Both the position numbers and the translations under genes were made by a program. The notes beneath the pieces were generated by a model. It made no database searches. It saw nothing but the letters and a program-made list of their open reading frames with translations, and was not told the DNA's origin. Source: an uncultured Gammaproteobacteria bacterium (lineage in GTDB: Bacteria > Pseudomonadota > Gammaproteobacteria > UBA6429 > Thiohalophilaceae). From it: a stretch of 64,000 nucleotides of DNA. Below are positions 25,169 to 33,084 of the stretch, one piece after another. Numbering within the stretch: the first letter of the stretch is position 1; every line of letters begins with the position of its first letter. Location: positions 1 through 64,000 of the forward strand of contig CALBTB010000005.1 in the NCBI GenBank assembly GCA_937967995.1, written 5' to 3'.

Positions 25169-26076
25169 GAAGATTGGCCCAGCGCAGCGAGAAGATGGGA
25201 CAAGGTATCATCAAACAGACCCTTAAGCGATGTCGCCGTGGGCGTTGCCCCAACCGTATAGGGCAATTTTACCAGCGGAATATTCATCTCCCGGCTAATC
25301 CACCTGGCAGCACGTGAATGCTGGTAAGCCGCATACACAACAAGATCAGCGGGTTGTTGCTTTAAATGCTGTTTAACTTCTCCCAGATAGCCGGCGGCCG
25401 GTGCGATACCGGGTTTGGGTTCCAGCGACACCACGATATTCATACCCAGCCAGTCAAACAGATACACGCTGTCACGATGATGCACCACCACGTTTACACC
25501 CCGCAGGGGTTTCGCGATAGCTTCCCATTGCTTTATGGCATCACGCCATGCCGTTTCAAATGCCGTATAACGCTGCTGGTAATACTGGCTATTGCCAGCA
25601 TCAATCATCATCAGCCGATCACGCAGCGCAGCCGCAATTTGCAGAACGCGCCGTGGATCCAGATGCACATGCGGATTGCCCTGCGCATGCACATCTCCCA
25701 GGCTGCGATCGACACGTTCCGGCACATCAAGCCGTGACACCTGCATGGCCGCTTCAAAATGCCCGGGTTGACCGGGCAGAATGTTGCGATTGGCAGACTG
25801 GCGTATCACCAACGGTAACCAACCCGCCTCCAGACCAGCACCGCTACACACCAGTAAATCGGCTTTACGCATCTTGGCAATCAGGCTGGGCCTCGCCTCG
25901 ATGTGATGAGGATCCTGCAGTGCGGTGGTTGCCTGGTAAATCGCAGTCCTGTCGCCAGCCAGTTCATTAACCAGTGCGGCCCATTCCGGTTCGCAGGTAA
26001 ACACCTGGAGTTTGCCTGCCGCATGCGCGGAAAAAGCCAGCCATGACAGGCCAAGCACAATAAATATTCGTAACAT
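25165..26076 (-). CDS. Metal-binding periplasmic protein (ZnuA-like)
   Basis: The product has about 303 residues, with a signal peptide (MLRIFIVLGLSWLAFSAHA) and a cluster A-I (TroA-like) binding fold. Metal ligands can be read from DPHHIE, from NPHVHLDPRR, and probably from the VVVHHRDSVYLF segment. The charged His-rich loop typical of ZnuA is absent, so its metal affinity may differ. The ATG at 26076 was preferred because it gives a clean signal peptide; an ATG at 26091 adds five residues. It overlaps the permease gene by four bases and follows a porin-like gene, giving one operon. Confidence 0.85.
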   Translation of the reverse strand: MLRIFIVLGLSWLAFSAHAAGKLQVFTCEPEWAALVNELAGDRTAIYQATTALQDPHHIEARPSLIAKMRKADLLVCSGAGLEAGWLPLVIRQSANRNILPGQPGHFEAAMQVSRLDVPERVDRSLGDVHAQGNPHVHLDPRRVLQIAAALRDRLMMIDAGNSQYYQQRYTAFETAWRDAIKQWEAIAKPLRGVNVVVHHRDSVYLFDWLGMNIVVSLEPKPGIAPAAGYLGEVKQHLKQQPADLVVYAAYQHSRAARWISREMNIPLVKLPYTVGATPTATSLKGLFDDTLSHLLAALGQSS

Positions 26077-26091
26077 ATTAACACCCGCCAT

Positions 26092-27249
26092 TTAAAACCG
26101 GTGTGCGCCATGCGCTCCCAGGCTCATGAAATATTGCAGGTAAAACTGGTTATCTGAGTCGGGACTGGCATCGTCACGGCTGTATTGAAAACGTAAGCGT
26201 GAAAATTCCGTACGAGACCAGTCGACCATGGCTGACCAACGTTCCGGATCATGTCCCTGTGTATCCAACGCCGTGCCATTGAATGCCACACCGGGATCAT
26301 CCGCACTGAGTGCATCATAGCGTAGACCAACGCGCCACTTTGGCATGTACTGATACACCGTCTGGACATAATAACCCTGCTGGTCCGCATCGTAGTTATT
26401 ACTCTGGTAAGTCCCCTCTTCCTGACGTAAAAAGTATTCCAGTTGCAGCTTGAAGTTGGTCTGCTTCGGGTTACCCTGTGGCGCCCATTTCCAGACAAAA
26501 TCAACCGCGGTAATTCGGCTATCACCGGTAAAGGATTCTGCCGGACTGCCGGTTTCACGCGCCTCGGCTTCAGCGTTTATAAACGACATACCCGCCTGCC
26601 AGCTATGACTGACATTAATATCTGCACCGGTATGAAAAAACACGGTACTTGTACCTTTACCACTATTGGCGGCATTACCGGCCGGAAAACTGTCTCCGCG
26701 ATAAGCTTCCACACCGAACTCGAGAAAAAAATCTGTCGGCGCCAGCCAGCGTACCTGCACACCATCGTCACCTAACTGGTTACCCAGTATTGCCTTGTAT
26801 ACCAGTGGCTGATCAACAAAATCCCAGCTATGCGCGTGATGCTGGTTGAGGTAACCAATACCGGAAAAAAATCGTCCGGCCTTGATCGTGAAACCGGAAC
26901 CGAGTCCAAGGGTTTCGATATAGGCTTCTTCTACTTCGACTTCGTCTTCCGCGGTCAGGGCGGCAGTAAAGCTGCCGTAAAACAGGTCATCTATATTCGC
27001 AGTGATGGTCAGCTCGGATTCGCCGAGGTTAAAACCTTCTTCACCCGGCCCGGTTTCTTCGCCCAGGGCAAAGCCGGCAATCGTATAGTTATCCGGATCA
27101 TTGGAAAACTGCGAATACTTACCGTTGATGATCAGGCTCATGGCCGGGTTGTACTGATTGGAGCTGATTTTTGGGACGGGTTGCGCATAGGCACTGGTCG
27201 CACCTGTAATCAAACCGACCCACAGCATATGACTAACGAATTGTTTCAT
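26092..27249 (-). CDS. Porin-like outer-membrane protein linked to metal uptake
   Basis: The product has about 385 residues, with a signal peptide ending in SAYAQP and a body of alternating hydrophobic and polar strands rich in Tyr, Phe and Trp. This indicates a 16-strand-like barrel ending in AHRF. An acidic region with many Glu residues (about 70-85) and a stretch rich in His (NQHHAHSWDF) may bind metal. The start at 27249 has GAGGAA upstream; a longer frame exists to 27282 but lacks one. It is the first gene of an operon with the ZnuA- and ZnuB-like genes, so it probably supplies metal across the outer membrane. This is inference. Confidence 0.75.
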   Translation of the reverse strand: MKQFVSHMLWVGLITGATSAYAQPVPKISSNQYNPAMSLIINGKYSQFSNDPDNYTIAGFALGEETGPGEEGFNLGESELTITANIDDLFYGSFTAALTAEDEVEVEEAYIETLGLGSGFTIKAGRFFSGIGYLNQHHAHSWDFVDQPLVYKAILGNQLGDDGVQVRWLAPTDFFLEFGVEAYRGDSFPAGNAANSGKGTSTVFFHTGADINVSHSWQAGMSFINAEAEARETGSPAESFTGDSRITAVDFVWKWAPQGNPKQTNFKLQLEYFLRQEEGTYQSNNYDADQQGYYVQTVYQYMPKWRVGLRYDALSADDPGVAFNGTALDTQGHDPERWSAMVDWSRTEFSRLRFQYSRDDASPDSDNQFYLQYFMSLGAHGAHRF

Positions 27250-27278
27250 GTTGAATTCCTCTAATACATAACACGCAC

Positions 27279-27304
27279 GCATACAGACATGTCGTCATGT
27301 ATGC
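27279..27304. promoter_or_regulatory. Inverted repeat, candidate operator of the metal island
   Basis: The 26-bp segment has perfect 7-bp arms GCATACA (27279-27285) and TGTATGC (27298-27304). An inner GACATGTC palindrome lies in the middle. It lies between the porin-like gene and the small metal-binding peptide gene, about 30 bases before the porin start. A metal-responsive regulator is the natural guess, but the sequence does not match the Zur consensus I know. Confidence 0.4.
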
Positions 27305-27327
27305 AAAGCTACAGATAATGTGATGAA

Positions 27328-27606
27328 TCAGAGAAAGTGTGGGGGTGCGCGAGTGAAATAATGAAAAGAGACTACTGAATGCGATCCAGGGGAAACCGTG
27401 CGATCGCTGACTGAATTGAGGACATAATGTACTGCTGGTAACGCTGTGTTAGATGTTAGCTGCGACTTGTTGGCGGTCGAGTGCAGGCAAATCTGACAGC
27501 TGCCGTGTTCGTCATGTTCTTCCAGATCATAGGCATGCAACAGGCTGGCTGTCTGGGCAAGAAACAGCAGCAAGGCTAGAGCAATACTGAACGATTTAAG
27601 CTGCAT
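27328..27606 (-). CDS. Small secreted His/Cys-rich peptide
   Basis: The 92-residue product has a signal peptide (LALLLFLAQTASLLHA) and then a compact motif reading DLEEHDEHGSCQICLHS. Acidic, His and Cys residues alternate there, as in metal-binding sites. Further His residues lie near the C-terminus (HSVVSFHYF). It lies just upstream of the porin/ZnuA/ZnuB genes on the same strand. It may be a metal scavenger or a chaperone for the uptake system. I know similar short proteins beside zinc or copper genes but no assigned name. Confidence 0.65.
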   Translation of the reverse strand: MQLKSFSIALALLLFLAQTASLLHAYDLEEHDEHGSCQICLHSTANKSQLTSNTALPAVHYVLNSVSDRTVSPGSHSVVSFHYFTRAPPHFL

Positions 27607-27617
27607 CGGCTTTGGTG

Positions 27618-28439
27618 TTAATAATCAAGGGCGATGTTATAACCCGAAAACTTGCGAATATTCAAGACCCCTGTATCCAGAATCAGGTACTGGCCCTTAA
27701 TGCCCTGTAACTGGCCACTGATGTCCGGTGCCTTATCAAAATTAAGTGATTTCACCTTGGTCGGATAGGTCGTGACCGGGTACTCGATATTGATCAGTTT
27801 ATCATGTGGCAGAAACGTCACGGACATATCGCCCTGGCTGGCAATGACTTCATTAATCTCTTTTTCACATTCTGCATGCAGACGATCCCGCTCCGCGGCC
27901 AGATCCACATCACTGGTTTCGCCCTTGAGCATACGCTGCCAGGCGGTCTTGTCGGCAACATGCTGTTTGATGATTACTTCGACCATGCCCGAGGTGAGTC
28001 GATCTTTTACCTTATAAACAGGCAAAGCCTGTGTGGCACCCTGATCCATCCAGCGGGTCGGTACATTGGTCTGGCGTGTGATGCCAACTTTTATTCCGGA
28101 CGTATTGGCCAGGTAGACAAAGTGATCCTGAAAACAATGCTCTTCACCCCAGGCCGGTTCACGACAGGTCCCCAGGTGGTAGTGACACAGTTCCGGTTTG
28201 ATCAGACACGAGTCACATTCAGCCAGTGTCTGCATGCACGGATAGCAATAACCCTGGTTGAAACTTTTGCTGGTTTTTCGACCGCAATTAACACAATTGA
28301 TCTCACCGCTGTAGTGCAGCTTTATCTGTTTACCAATCAGTGGATTTAATTCAACCCGCTCATCGCCAATCGGTAACGTGTAAGTAACGGGACTGGTGAG
28401 GGCTGGATCGAGCTTACGAATATTGCCGGAATATTTCAT
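27618..28439 (-). CDS. DUF2797 domain protein
   Basis: The 273-residue cytosolic protein matches DUF2797. Near residues 50-100 it has a Cys/His-rich region with CVNCGRK, YCYPCMQ, CDSCLIK and CHYHLGTC motifs, likely to bind zinc. A C-terminal part of about 160 residues begins VYLANTSGIKVGITR, which resembles GIY-YIG-type folds. Function of the family is not known; nucleic-acid binding is possible. It is 11 bases upstream of the small metal-binding peptide gene on the same strand, so they may share a message, though DUF2797 genes occur in many contexts. Confidence 0.85.
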   Translation of the reverse strand: MKYSGNIRKLDPALTSPVTYTLPIGDERVELNPLIGKQIKLHYSGEINCVNCGRKTSKSFNQGYCYPCMQTLAECDSCLIKPELCHYHLGTCREPAWGEEHCFQDHFVYLANTSGIKVGITRQTNVPTRWMDQGATQALPVYKVKDRLTSGMVEVIIKQHVADKTAWQRMLKGETSDVDLAAERDRLHAECEKEINEVIASQGDMSVTFLPHDKLINIEYPVTTYPTKVKSLNFDKAPDISGQLQGIKGQYLILDTGVLNIRKFSGYNIALDY

Positions 28440-28493
28440 GGGCGTATTGTACGCTGCCTTGCCTATTTGAACAATTTTGACCAGTATTAAGAA

Positions 28494-29663
28494 ATGGAAA
28501 ACCCGTCAATTCTGTTCACTATCTTTTTAATTTTTACCGGTGCCGCGATCCTGGCCACGGTTGCCCTGTTTGCCCGCCAGGCCCTGATCGTTGCCTATAT
28601 TATTCTCGGTGTTTTACTGGGCCCATCTCTGCTGGGCTGGGTGACGGACACCAGCCTGATGCAGAAAATTGCCGATGTCGGCATTATGTTCCTGCTATTT
28701 CTGCTCGGACTTAACCTGCATCCGCAAAAACTCATTGCCCTGTTGCGTGAAGCCACCGTGGTCACCCTGGTGAGTTCCGTTGTGTTTGTTGTTTTCGGTA
28801 CGGCCATTCCATACCTGTTTGGTTTCAGTTTCAAGGAATCGTTGATTATCGGCTCGACCCTGATCTTCTCCAGCACCATTATCGGACTGAAGTTAACCCC
28901 CACGACTGATCTGCATCATCGCCATACCGGTGAAATCATTATCAGTATTCTGTTGTTACAGGATTTTATTGCCATAATTTTGTTAATCGTCCTGCAGGCC
29001 GGCAGCGGCGCGGAAAAACTGGCGGTCAACATTGCCATGCTTGGTGTGAAACTGGTCGGTGTTGCGGTGTTCGCCTACCTGATGGAACGGTTTATTCTGA
29101 TTCCGTTAATAAGACGCTTTGATAAAATCCAGGAATATATTTTCTTACTCGCCATCGGCTGGTGCCTGGGCATGGCGGAACTGGCCTATTATCTCGGCCT
29201 GACCCATGAAATCGGCGCCTTCATCGCCGGGGTCGCCATTGCCACCCACAGAATATCCTTCTTCATTGCCGAGAGCCTCAAACCGCTACGGGATTTTTTC
29301 CTGATTATTTTCTTTTTTGCGATCGGTGCCGCCGTGGATCTCAGTCAGATTGCCAACGTGTATTTGCCTGCCATCGTGCTGGCGGCGGCGATCCTGCTTG
29401 GCAAACCACTGGTGTTTGGCTGGCTACTCGGGTTTGAAGGTGAATCACGCAAGCAGTCCCTGGAAATTGGTTTTCGGCTCGGCCAGGGCAGTGAGTTTTC
29501 TTTCCTGATTATGGCGATTGCCGTGCAGTACAGTTTAATCGGGCCACAGGCCAGCGCCCTGATTCAGTTAACGACACTCATCACCTTTGTAATATCCACT
29601 TACTTCGTGGTGTTCCGTTATCCGACTCCGATTGCTGTGACCGACAAATTACGTCGTAGTTAG
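28494..29663 (+). CDS. CPA2-type cation/proton antiporter (no TrkA-N domain)
   Basis: The 389-residue product is an integral membrane protein of about twelve helices. It matches the Na_H_Exchanger family of KefB/RosB type: LLFLLGLNLHPQKL, IIGSTLIFSSTIIGLKL, and ILLLQDFIAIILL with a conserved Gln-Asp. Near the C-terminus is RLGQGSEFSFLI. The usual C-terminal nucleotide-binding RCK/TrkA-N domain is missing, so gating by NADH or glutathione adducts is not expected. It is divergent from the DUF2797 gene with 54 bases between them. Confidence 0.87.
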   Translation: MENPSILFTIFLIFTGAAILATVALFARQALIVAYIILGVLLGPSLLGWVTDTSLMQKIADVGIMFLLFLLGLNLHPQKLIALLREATVVTLVSSVVFVVFGTAIPYLFGFSFKESLIIGSTLIFSSTIIGLKLTPTTDLHHRHTGEIIISILLLQDFIAIILLIVLQAGSGAEKLAVNIAMLGVKLVGVAVFAYLMERFILIPLIRRFDKIQEYIFLLAIGWCLGMAELAYYLGLTHEIGAFIAGVAIATHRISFFIAESLKPLRDFFLIIFFFAIGAAVDLSQIANVYLPAIVLAAAILLGKPLVFGWLLGFEGESRKQSLEIGFRLGQGSEFSFLIMAIAVQYSLIGPQASALIQLTTLITFVISTYFVVFRYPTPIAVTDKLRRS

Positions 29664-29672
29664 ATTTTATAC

Positions 29673-30059
29673 TCAGTGTTTTTTACCGATTAACTCAATC
29701 GGGTAACCGTCCGGATCTTCAACAAAGGCGATGATAGTTGTTCCCGCATTCATCGGGCCGGCGTCGCGCAGAATCTTGCCACCGCGGCTTTTGATTTCGT
29801 CTGCAGCTTTATAAACATCGTCGACTTCGATGGCGATATGTCCATAACCGTCACCGAGATCATATTTGTCCGTATCCCAGTTATAAGTCAGTTCAATCAC
29901 CGTGTTTTCCGATTCCTCACCGTAGCCGATAAAGGCCAGGGTAAATTTACCGTCCGGATAATCTTTCTGACGTAACAGTTTCATTCCAAGCACTTCGGTA
30001 TAAAATTTTATGGAACGATCCAGGTCGCCGACGCGTAACATGGTATGTAATATGCGCAT
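29673..30059 (-). CDS. gloA: Lactoylglutathione lyase (glyoxalase I)
   Basis: GloA converts the hemithioacetal of methylglyoxal and glutathione to S-lactoylglutathione. The 128-residue protein begins MRILHTMLRVGDLDRSIKFY. The metal ligands are all present at the same positions as in Escherichia coli: His5, Glu56, His74 and Glu122. This suggests a Ni-type enzyme. A longer frame extends upstream but similarity starts at this ATG. It follows the GFA-family gene by 13 bases; both handle glutathione-linked aldehyde adducts. Confidence 0.95.
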   Translation of the reverse strand: MRILHTMLRVGDLDRSIKFYTEVLGMKLLRQKDYPDGKFTLAFIGYGEESENTVIELTYNWDTDKYDLGDGYGHIAIEVDDVYKAADEIKSRGGKILRDAGPMNAGTTIIAFVEDPDGYPIELIGKKH

Positions 30060-30072
30060 GTTGCCTCCTGAC

Positions 30073-30495
30073 TTATTTCGCTGGCGGATATTCTGAAAAA
30101 ACCGGTATGCCGTCACCCGTGCATGACCAGTCGGCCCGTGAATCCCAGAAAATGCGCGCACCAGGCATGATGGGAGAGTCACTATCGAGTGATCCAGCCG
30201 GAATTAACACACCGCCGATTTGTGGAAACACGCGCGGCATGGGACTGCCACACTGTTTGCAAAACAGTGTGTAGAAACGTTCGGCATCGGGGACTTTGTA
30301 TTTTGACAGCATGTCTTCCCCTTTGGTCCAGGTGAGTGCTGTCTCCGGCGACACCATCAGGTTACTGGCATGACCGGTACCGGTCGCCTTACGGCAACGG
30401 CTGCAATGACAATGATAAAACCGTACCGCCTCGCCTTTTATCTCATAGTGTACGGCGCCACAAAGACAACTTCCTTTTACTGCCGCTTGTGTCAT
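30073..30495 (-). CDS. GFA-family (CENP-V/GFA) zinc-binding protein
   Basis: The 140-residue protein has the GFA fold with zinc-binding motifs GSCLCGAVHYEI near residue 10, FYHCHCSRCRKATGT near residue 27 and FCKQCGSPMPR near residue 80. The founding family member binds formaldehyde-glutathione adducts, but most relatives lack proven activity. It is placed directly upstream of gloA and downstream of hemE on the same strand. The pairing with glyoxalase I supports a role in aldehyde or glutathione metabolism. Confidence 0.88.
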   Translation of the reverse strand: MTQAAVKGSCLCGAVHYEIKGEAVRFYHCHCSRCRKATGTGHASNLMVSPETALTWTKGEDMLSKYKVPDAERFYTLFCKQCGSPMPRVFPQIGGVLIPAGSLDSDSPIMPGARIFWDSRADWSCTGDGIPVFSEYPPAK

Positions 30496-30519
30496 GGCTA
30501 CTTTCCTTCGTTGACGGAA

Positions 30520-31584
30520 TTATTGGTGATATGGCCTGCTCAGTTCGTGCACCGCATCGACAAATGCGCGCGCGTGTTCCGGATTGACGTGTTGGTGAAT
30601 ACCGTGGCCCAGGTTAAAGACATGACCACTGCCCGGACCAAAACTCTCCAGAATATAGGCCACTTCCTCACGAATGCGCTCCGGTGAGGCATACAGAACA
30701 GTGGGATCCATATTGCCCTGTAGTGCAACCCGATCACCAACCCGCTTGCGTGCCAGTCCAATATCAATGGTCCAGTCCAGGCCCAATGCATCAGCACCGG
30801 AATCAGCCTGATCTTCCAGCCACTGACAGCCGCCTTTGCTGAACATAATCACCGGCACCTTCTGGCCTTCACTTTCGCGGGTCAGGCCGTCAATAATCTG
30901 TTTCATGTAATGCAGTGAAAAGGCCTTGTAATCACGCGTCGTTAAGGCACCACCCCAGGTATCAAAGATCATCACTGCCTGGGCACCGGCCGCGATTTGT
31001 GCATTCAGGTACTGGGTCACGGATTGCGCAGTCACATCCAGTAATTTATGCATACTCTGCGGGTCGTCATATAACATGCCTTTGACTTTGGCGAAGTCCT
31101 TGCTGCCGCTGCCTTCCACCATGTAGGTGGCCAGCGTCCAGGGGCTGCCGGAAAAACCGATTAACGGTACACGGCCGTCCAGTTCCTTGCGAATAGTTCG
31201 CACCGCGTCCATCACGTAACCCAGTGCTTCTTCCATGTCGGGTACAAACAGTTTATCGACGGCGGCCTTGTTGCGGACCGGATTTTTAAAGTGCGGACCT
31301 TCCCCTTCGGCAAAATACAAACCGAGATCCATGGCATCGGGAATGGTCAGTATGTCTGAAAACAGAATTGCCGCGTCCAGATCAAAACGTTCCAGTGGCT
31401 GAATGGTGACTTCGCAGGCCAGTTCGGGATTTTTACACAGGTCGAGAAAACTGCCGGCTTTCTTGCGGGTCGCCTTGTATTCCGGCAGATAACGACCGGC
31501 CTGTCGCATCATCCACACCGGCGTCATGTCGACCGGCTGGCGTAACAGGGCTTTGAGAAAGCGATCGTTTTTTAATTTGCTCAT
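30520..31584 (-). CDS. hemE: Uroporphyrinogen decarboxylase
   Basis: HemE removes four acetate carboxyls from uroporphyrinogen III to give coproporphyrinogen III. The 354-residue protein carries the two family signatures: PVWMMRQAGRYLPEY near residue 22 and GFSGSPWTLATYMVEG near 145. The catalytic Asp lies in AILFSDILTIPDAM. Length and order of motifs are normal. It sits downstream of gltBD, as in Pseudomonas, with a REP-like hairpin between them. The gene for the next pathway enzyme, hemF, lies 27 kb away in this window. Confidence 0.96.
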   Translation of the reverse strand: MSKLKNDRFLKALLRQPVDMTPVWMMRQAGRYLPEYKATRKKAGSFLDLCKNPELACEVTIQPLERFDLDAAILFSDILTIPDAMDLGLYFAEGEGPHFKNPVRNKAAVDKLFVPDMEEALGYVMDAVRTIRKELDGRVPLIGFSGSPWTLATYMVEGSGSKDFAKVKGMLYDDPQSMHKLLDVTAQSVTQYLNAQIAAGAQAVMIFDTWGGALTTRDYKAFSLHYMKQIIDGLTRESEGQKVPVIMFSKGGCQWLEDQADSGADALGLDWTIDIGLARKRVGDRVALQGNMDPTVLYASPERIREEVAYILESFGPGSGHVFNLGHGIHQHVNPEHARAFVDAVHELSRPYHQ

Positions 31585-31597
31585 TATATTTTTTAAA

Positions 31598-31650
31598 CCA
31601 CAGCGGTCACAGAGTGTTCGATAAAACGCATTTCTCTGTGTGCCCTGTGG
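31598..31650. repeat. REP-like imperfect inverted repeat between gltD and hemE
   Basis: The arms CCACAGCGGTCACAGAG (31598-31614) and CTCTGTGTGCCCTGTGG (31634-31650) pair at 14 of 17 positions around a 19-base loop. The CCACAG...CACAGAG wording resembles a dispersed repeat seen between genes of many Proteobacteria. It lies after gltD on the minus strand and may end or stabilise the gltBD message. Confidence 0.6.
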
Positions 31651-31659
31651 TGAATTATT

Positions 31660-33072
31660 TTAAACGTCGAGATAATCCAGTATGCCTTCGGCGGCTTCGC
31701 GGCCTTCAAATACGGCAGTCACCACCAAGTCGGAACCGCGTACCATGTCACCACCGGCAAAGATTTTTTCGTTACTGGTCTGGTATTTGTAGTCCTGGTA
31801 ATGCGGTGCGACAACACGGCCACGTTCATCCAGATCGATACCCACATCGGCAAACCAGTTTGCCGGGCTGGGACGAAAACCAAACGCGACAATCACGGCA
31901 TCGGCCGGAATCACTTCTTCCGATCCTTCCACTGGCACCGGGCAGCGACGACCGCGTTCGTCCGGTTCACCGAGTTCAGTCGTAATAACTTTTATACCCT
32001 CGACCTTGCCGTTGCCAACAATTTCGATGGGCTGTCGGTTCCATAAAAATTTAACGCCCTCTTCCTTGGCATTGGACACTTCGCGACGCGATCCCGGCAT
32101 ATTGGCTTCATCACGACGATAAGCACAGGTCACGGAGTCGGCACCCTGGCGAATGGACGTGCGGTTACAGTCCATGGCGGTGTCACCACCACCTAACACC
32201 ACGACCTTTTTTCCTTCCATACTGACGTATTCGGAAGCATCCTTTTCATATTTCCAACAGTGGTTCACGTTAGAGATCAGATAATCCAGTGCCGGATACA
32301 CGCCTGGCAAATCTTCACCGGGGATATTGGCGGTCATGTACGTGTAGGTACCCATGCCCAGGAACACGGCATCGTATTCATTCAGAATGTCATTAAAGGC
32401 AATATCTTTGCCGACCTCGATACCGGTTTTAAACAGTATGCCCATGTCTTCGAAAATCTTGCGACGCCGTTTAACGATTTCTTTTTCCAGTTTGAATTCC
32501 GGAATACCGAACGTCAGCAGGCCACCGATCTCCGGCTGCTTTTCAAATACCGTCACATCAACGCCATGCCGCGCCAGTACATCCGCGCAACCCAGCCCGG
32601 CCGGGCCGGCACCGATGACGGCGACTTTTTTACCAGTGCGCTCGACATGCGACAGATCCGGCTTCCACCCTTGTGCAAAAGCAGTATCACTGATGTATTT
32701 TTCAATAGAACCGATAGTCACCGCACCAAATCCGTCATTGAGGGTACAGGCGCCTTCACACAGGCGGTCCTGCGGACAGACGCGACCACAGATTTCCGGC
32801 AGGGAATTTGTGCGATGCGACATCTCGGCGGCTTCGATGATATTGCCTTCAGCGATCAGCTTTAACCAGTTGGGAATGTAATTGTGTACCGGGCACTTCC
32901 ATTCACAATAAGGATTGCCACAGGCCAGACAACGATCGGCCTGTTGTGCCGCACTTTCGGCATTGAACTGTCCGTAGATTTCGCGAAATTCCTTGATACG
33001 TTCATCGGCCGGTTTTTTTACCGGGTCGATTCTCGGAACATCCACAAATTGAAAATTATTCGCCATAGTCAT
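31660..33072 (-). CDS. gltD: Glutamate synthase small subunit
   Basis: GltD passes electrons from NADPH through FAD to the large subunit. The 470-residue protein has N-terminal Cys clusters for two 4Fe-4S centres (CLACGNPYCEWKCP, CGRVCPQDRLCEGAC). The FAD-binding motif VIGAGPAGLGCADVL follows near residue 150, and then the NADPH-binding VVLGGGDTAMDCNRTS near 290. It follows gltB by 12 bases. An internal ATG two codons later (33066) is an alternative start. Order gltB-gltD-hemE is conserved in Pseudomonas. Confidence 0.95.
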   Translation of the reverse strand: MTMANNFQFVDVPRIDPVKKPADERIKEFREIYGQFNAESAAQQADRCLACGNPYCEWKCPVHNYIPNWLKLIAEGNIIEAAEMSHRTNSLPEICGRVCPQDRLCEGACTLNDGFGAVTIGSIEKYISDTAFAQGWKPDLSHVERTGKKVAVIGAGPAGLGCADVLARHGVDVTVFEKQPEIGGLLTFGIPEFKLEKEIVKRRRKIFEDMGILFKTGIEVGKDIAFNDILNEYDAVFLGMGTYTYMTANIPGEDLPGVYPALDYLISNVNHCWKYEKDASEYVSMEGKKVVVLGGGDTAMDCNRTSIRQGADSVTCAYRRDEANMPGSRREVSNAKEEGVKFLWNRQPIEIVGNGKVEGIKVITTELGEPDERGRRCPVPVEGSEEVIPADAVIVAFGFRPSPANWFADVGIDLDERGRVVAPHYQDYKYQTSNEKIFAGGDMVRGSDLVVTAVFEGREAAEGILDYLDV

Positions 33073-33084
33073 AACAACTTTCGA

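Noticed and set aside
27804..28349. 181-codon plus-strand frame inside the DUF2797 gene
   Set aside because: The DUF2797 product has clear Cys motifs on the minus strand; the opposite frame shows none.
32260..32865. 201-codon plus-strand frame inside gltD
   Set aside because: gltD is complete and conserved across this region; the frame is a shadow.
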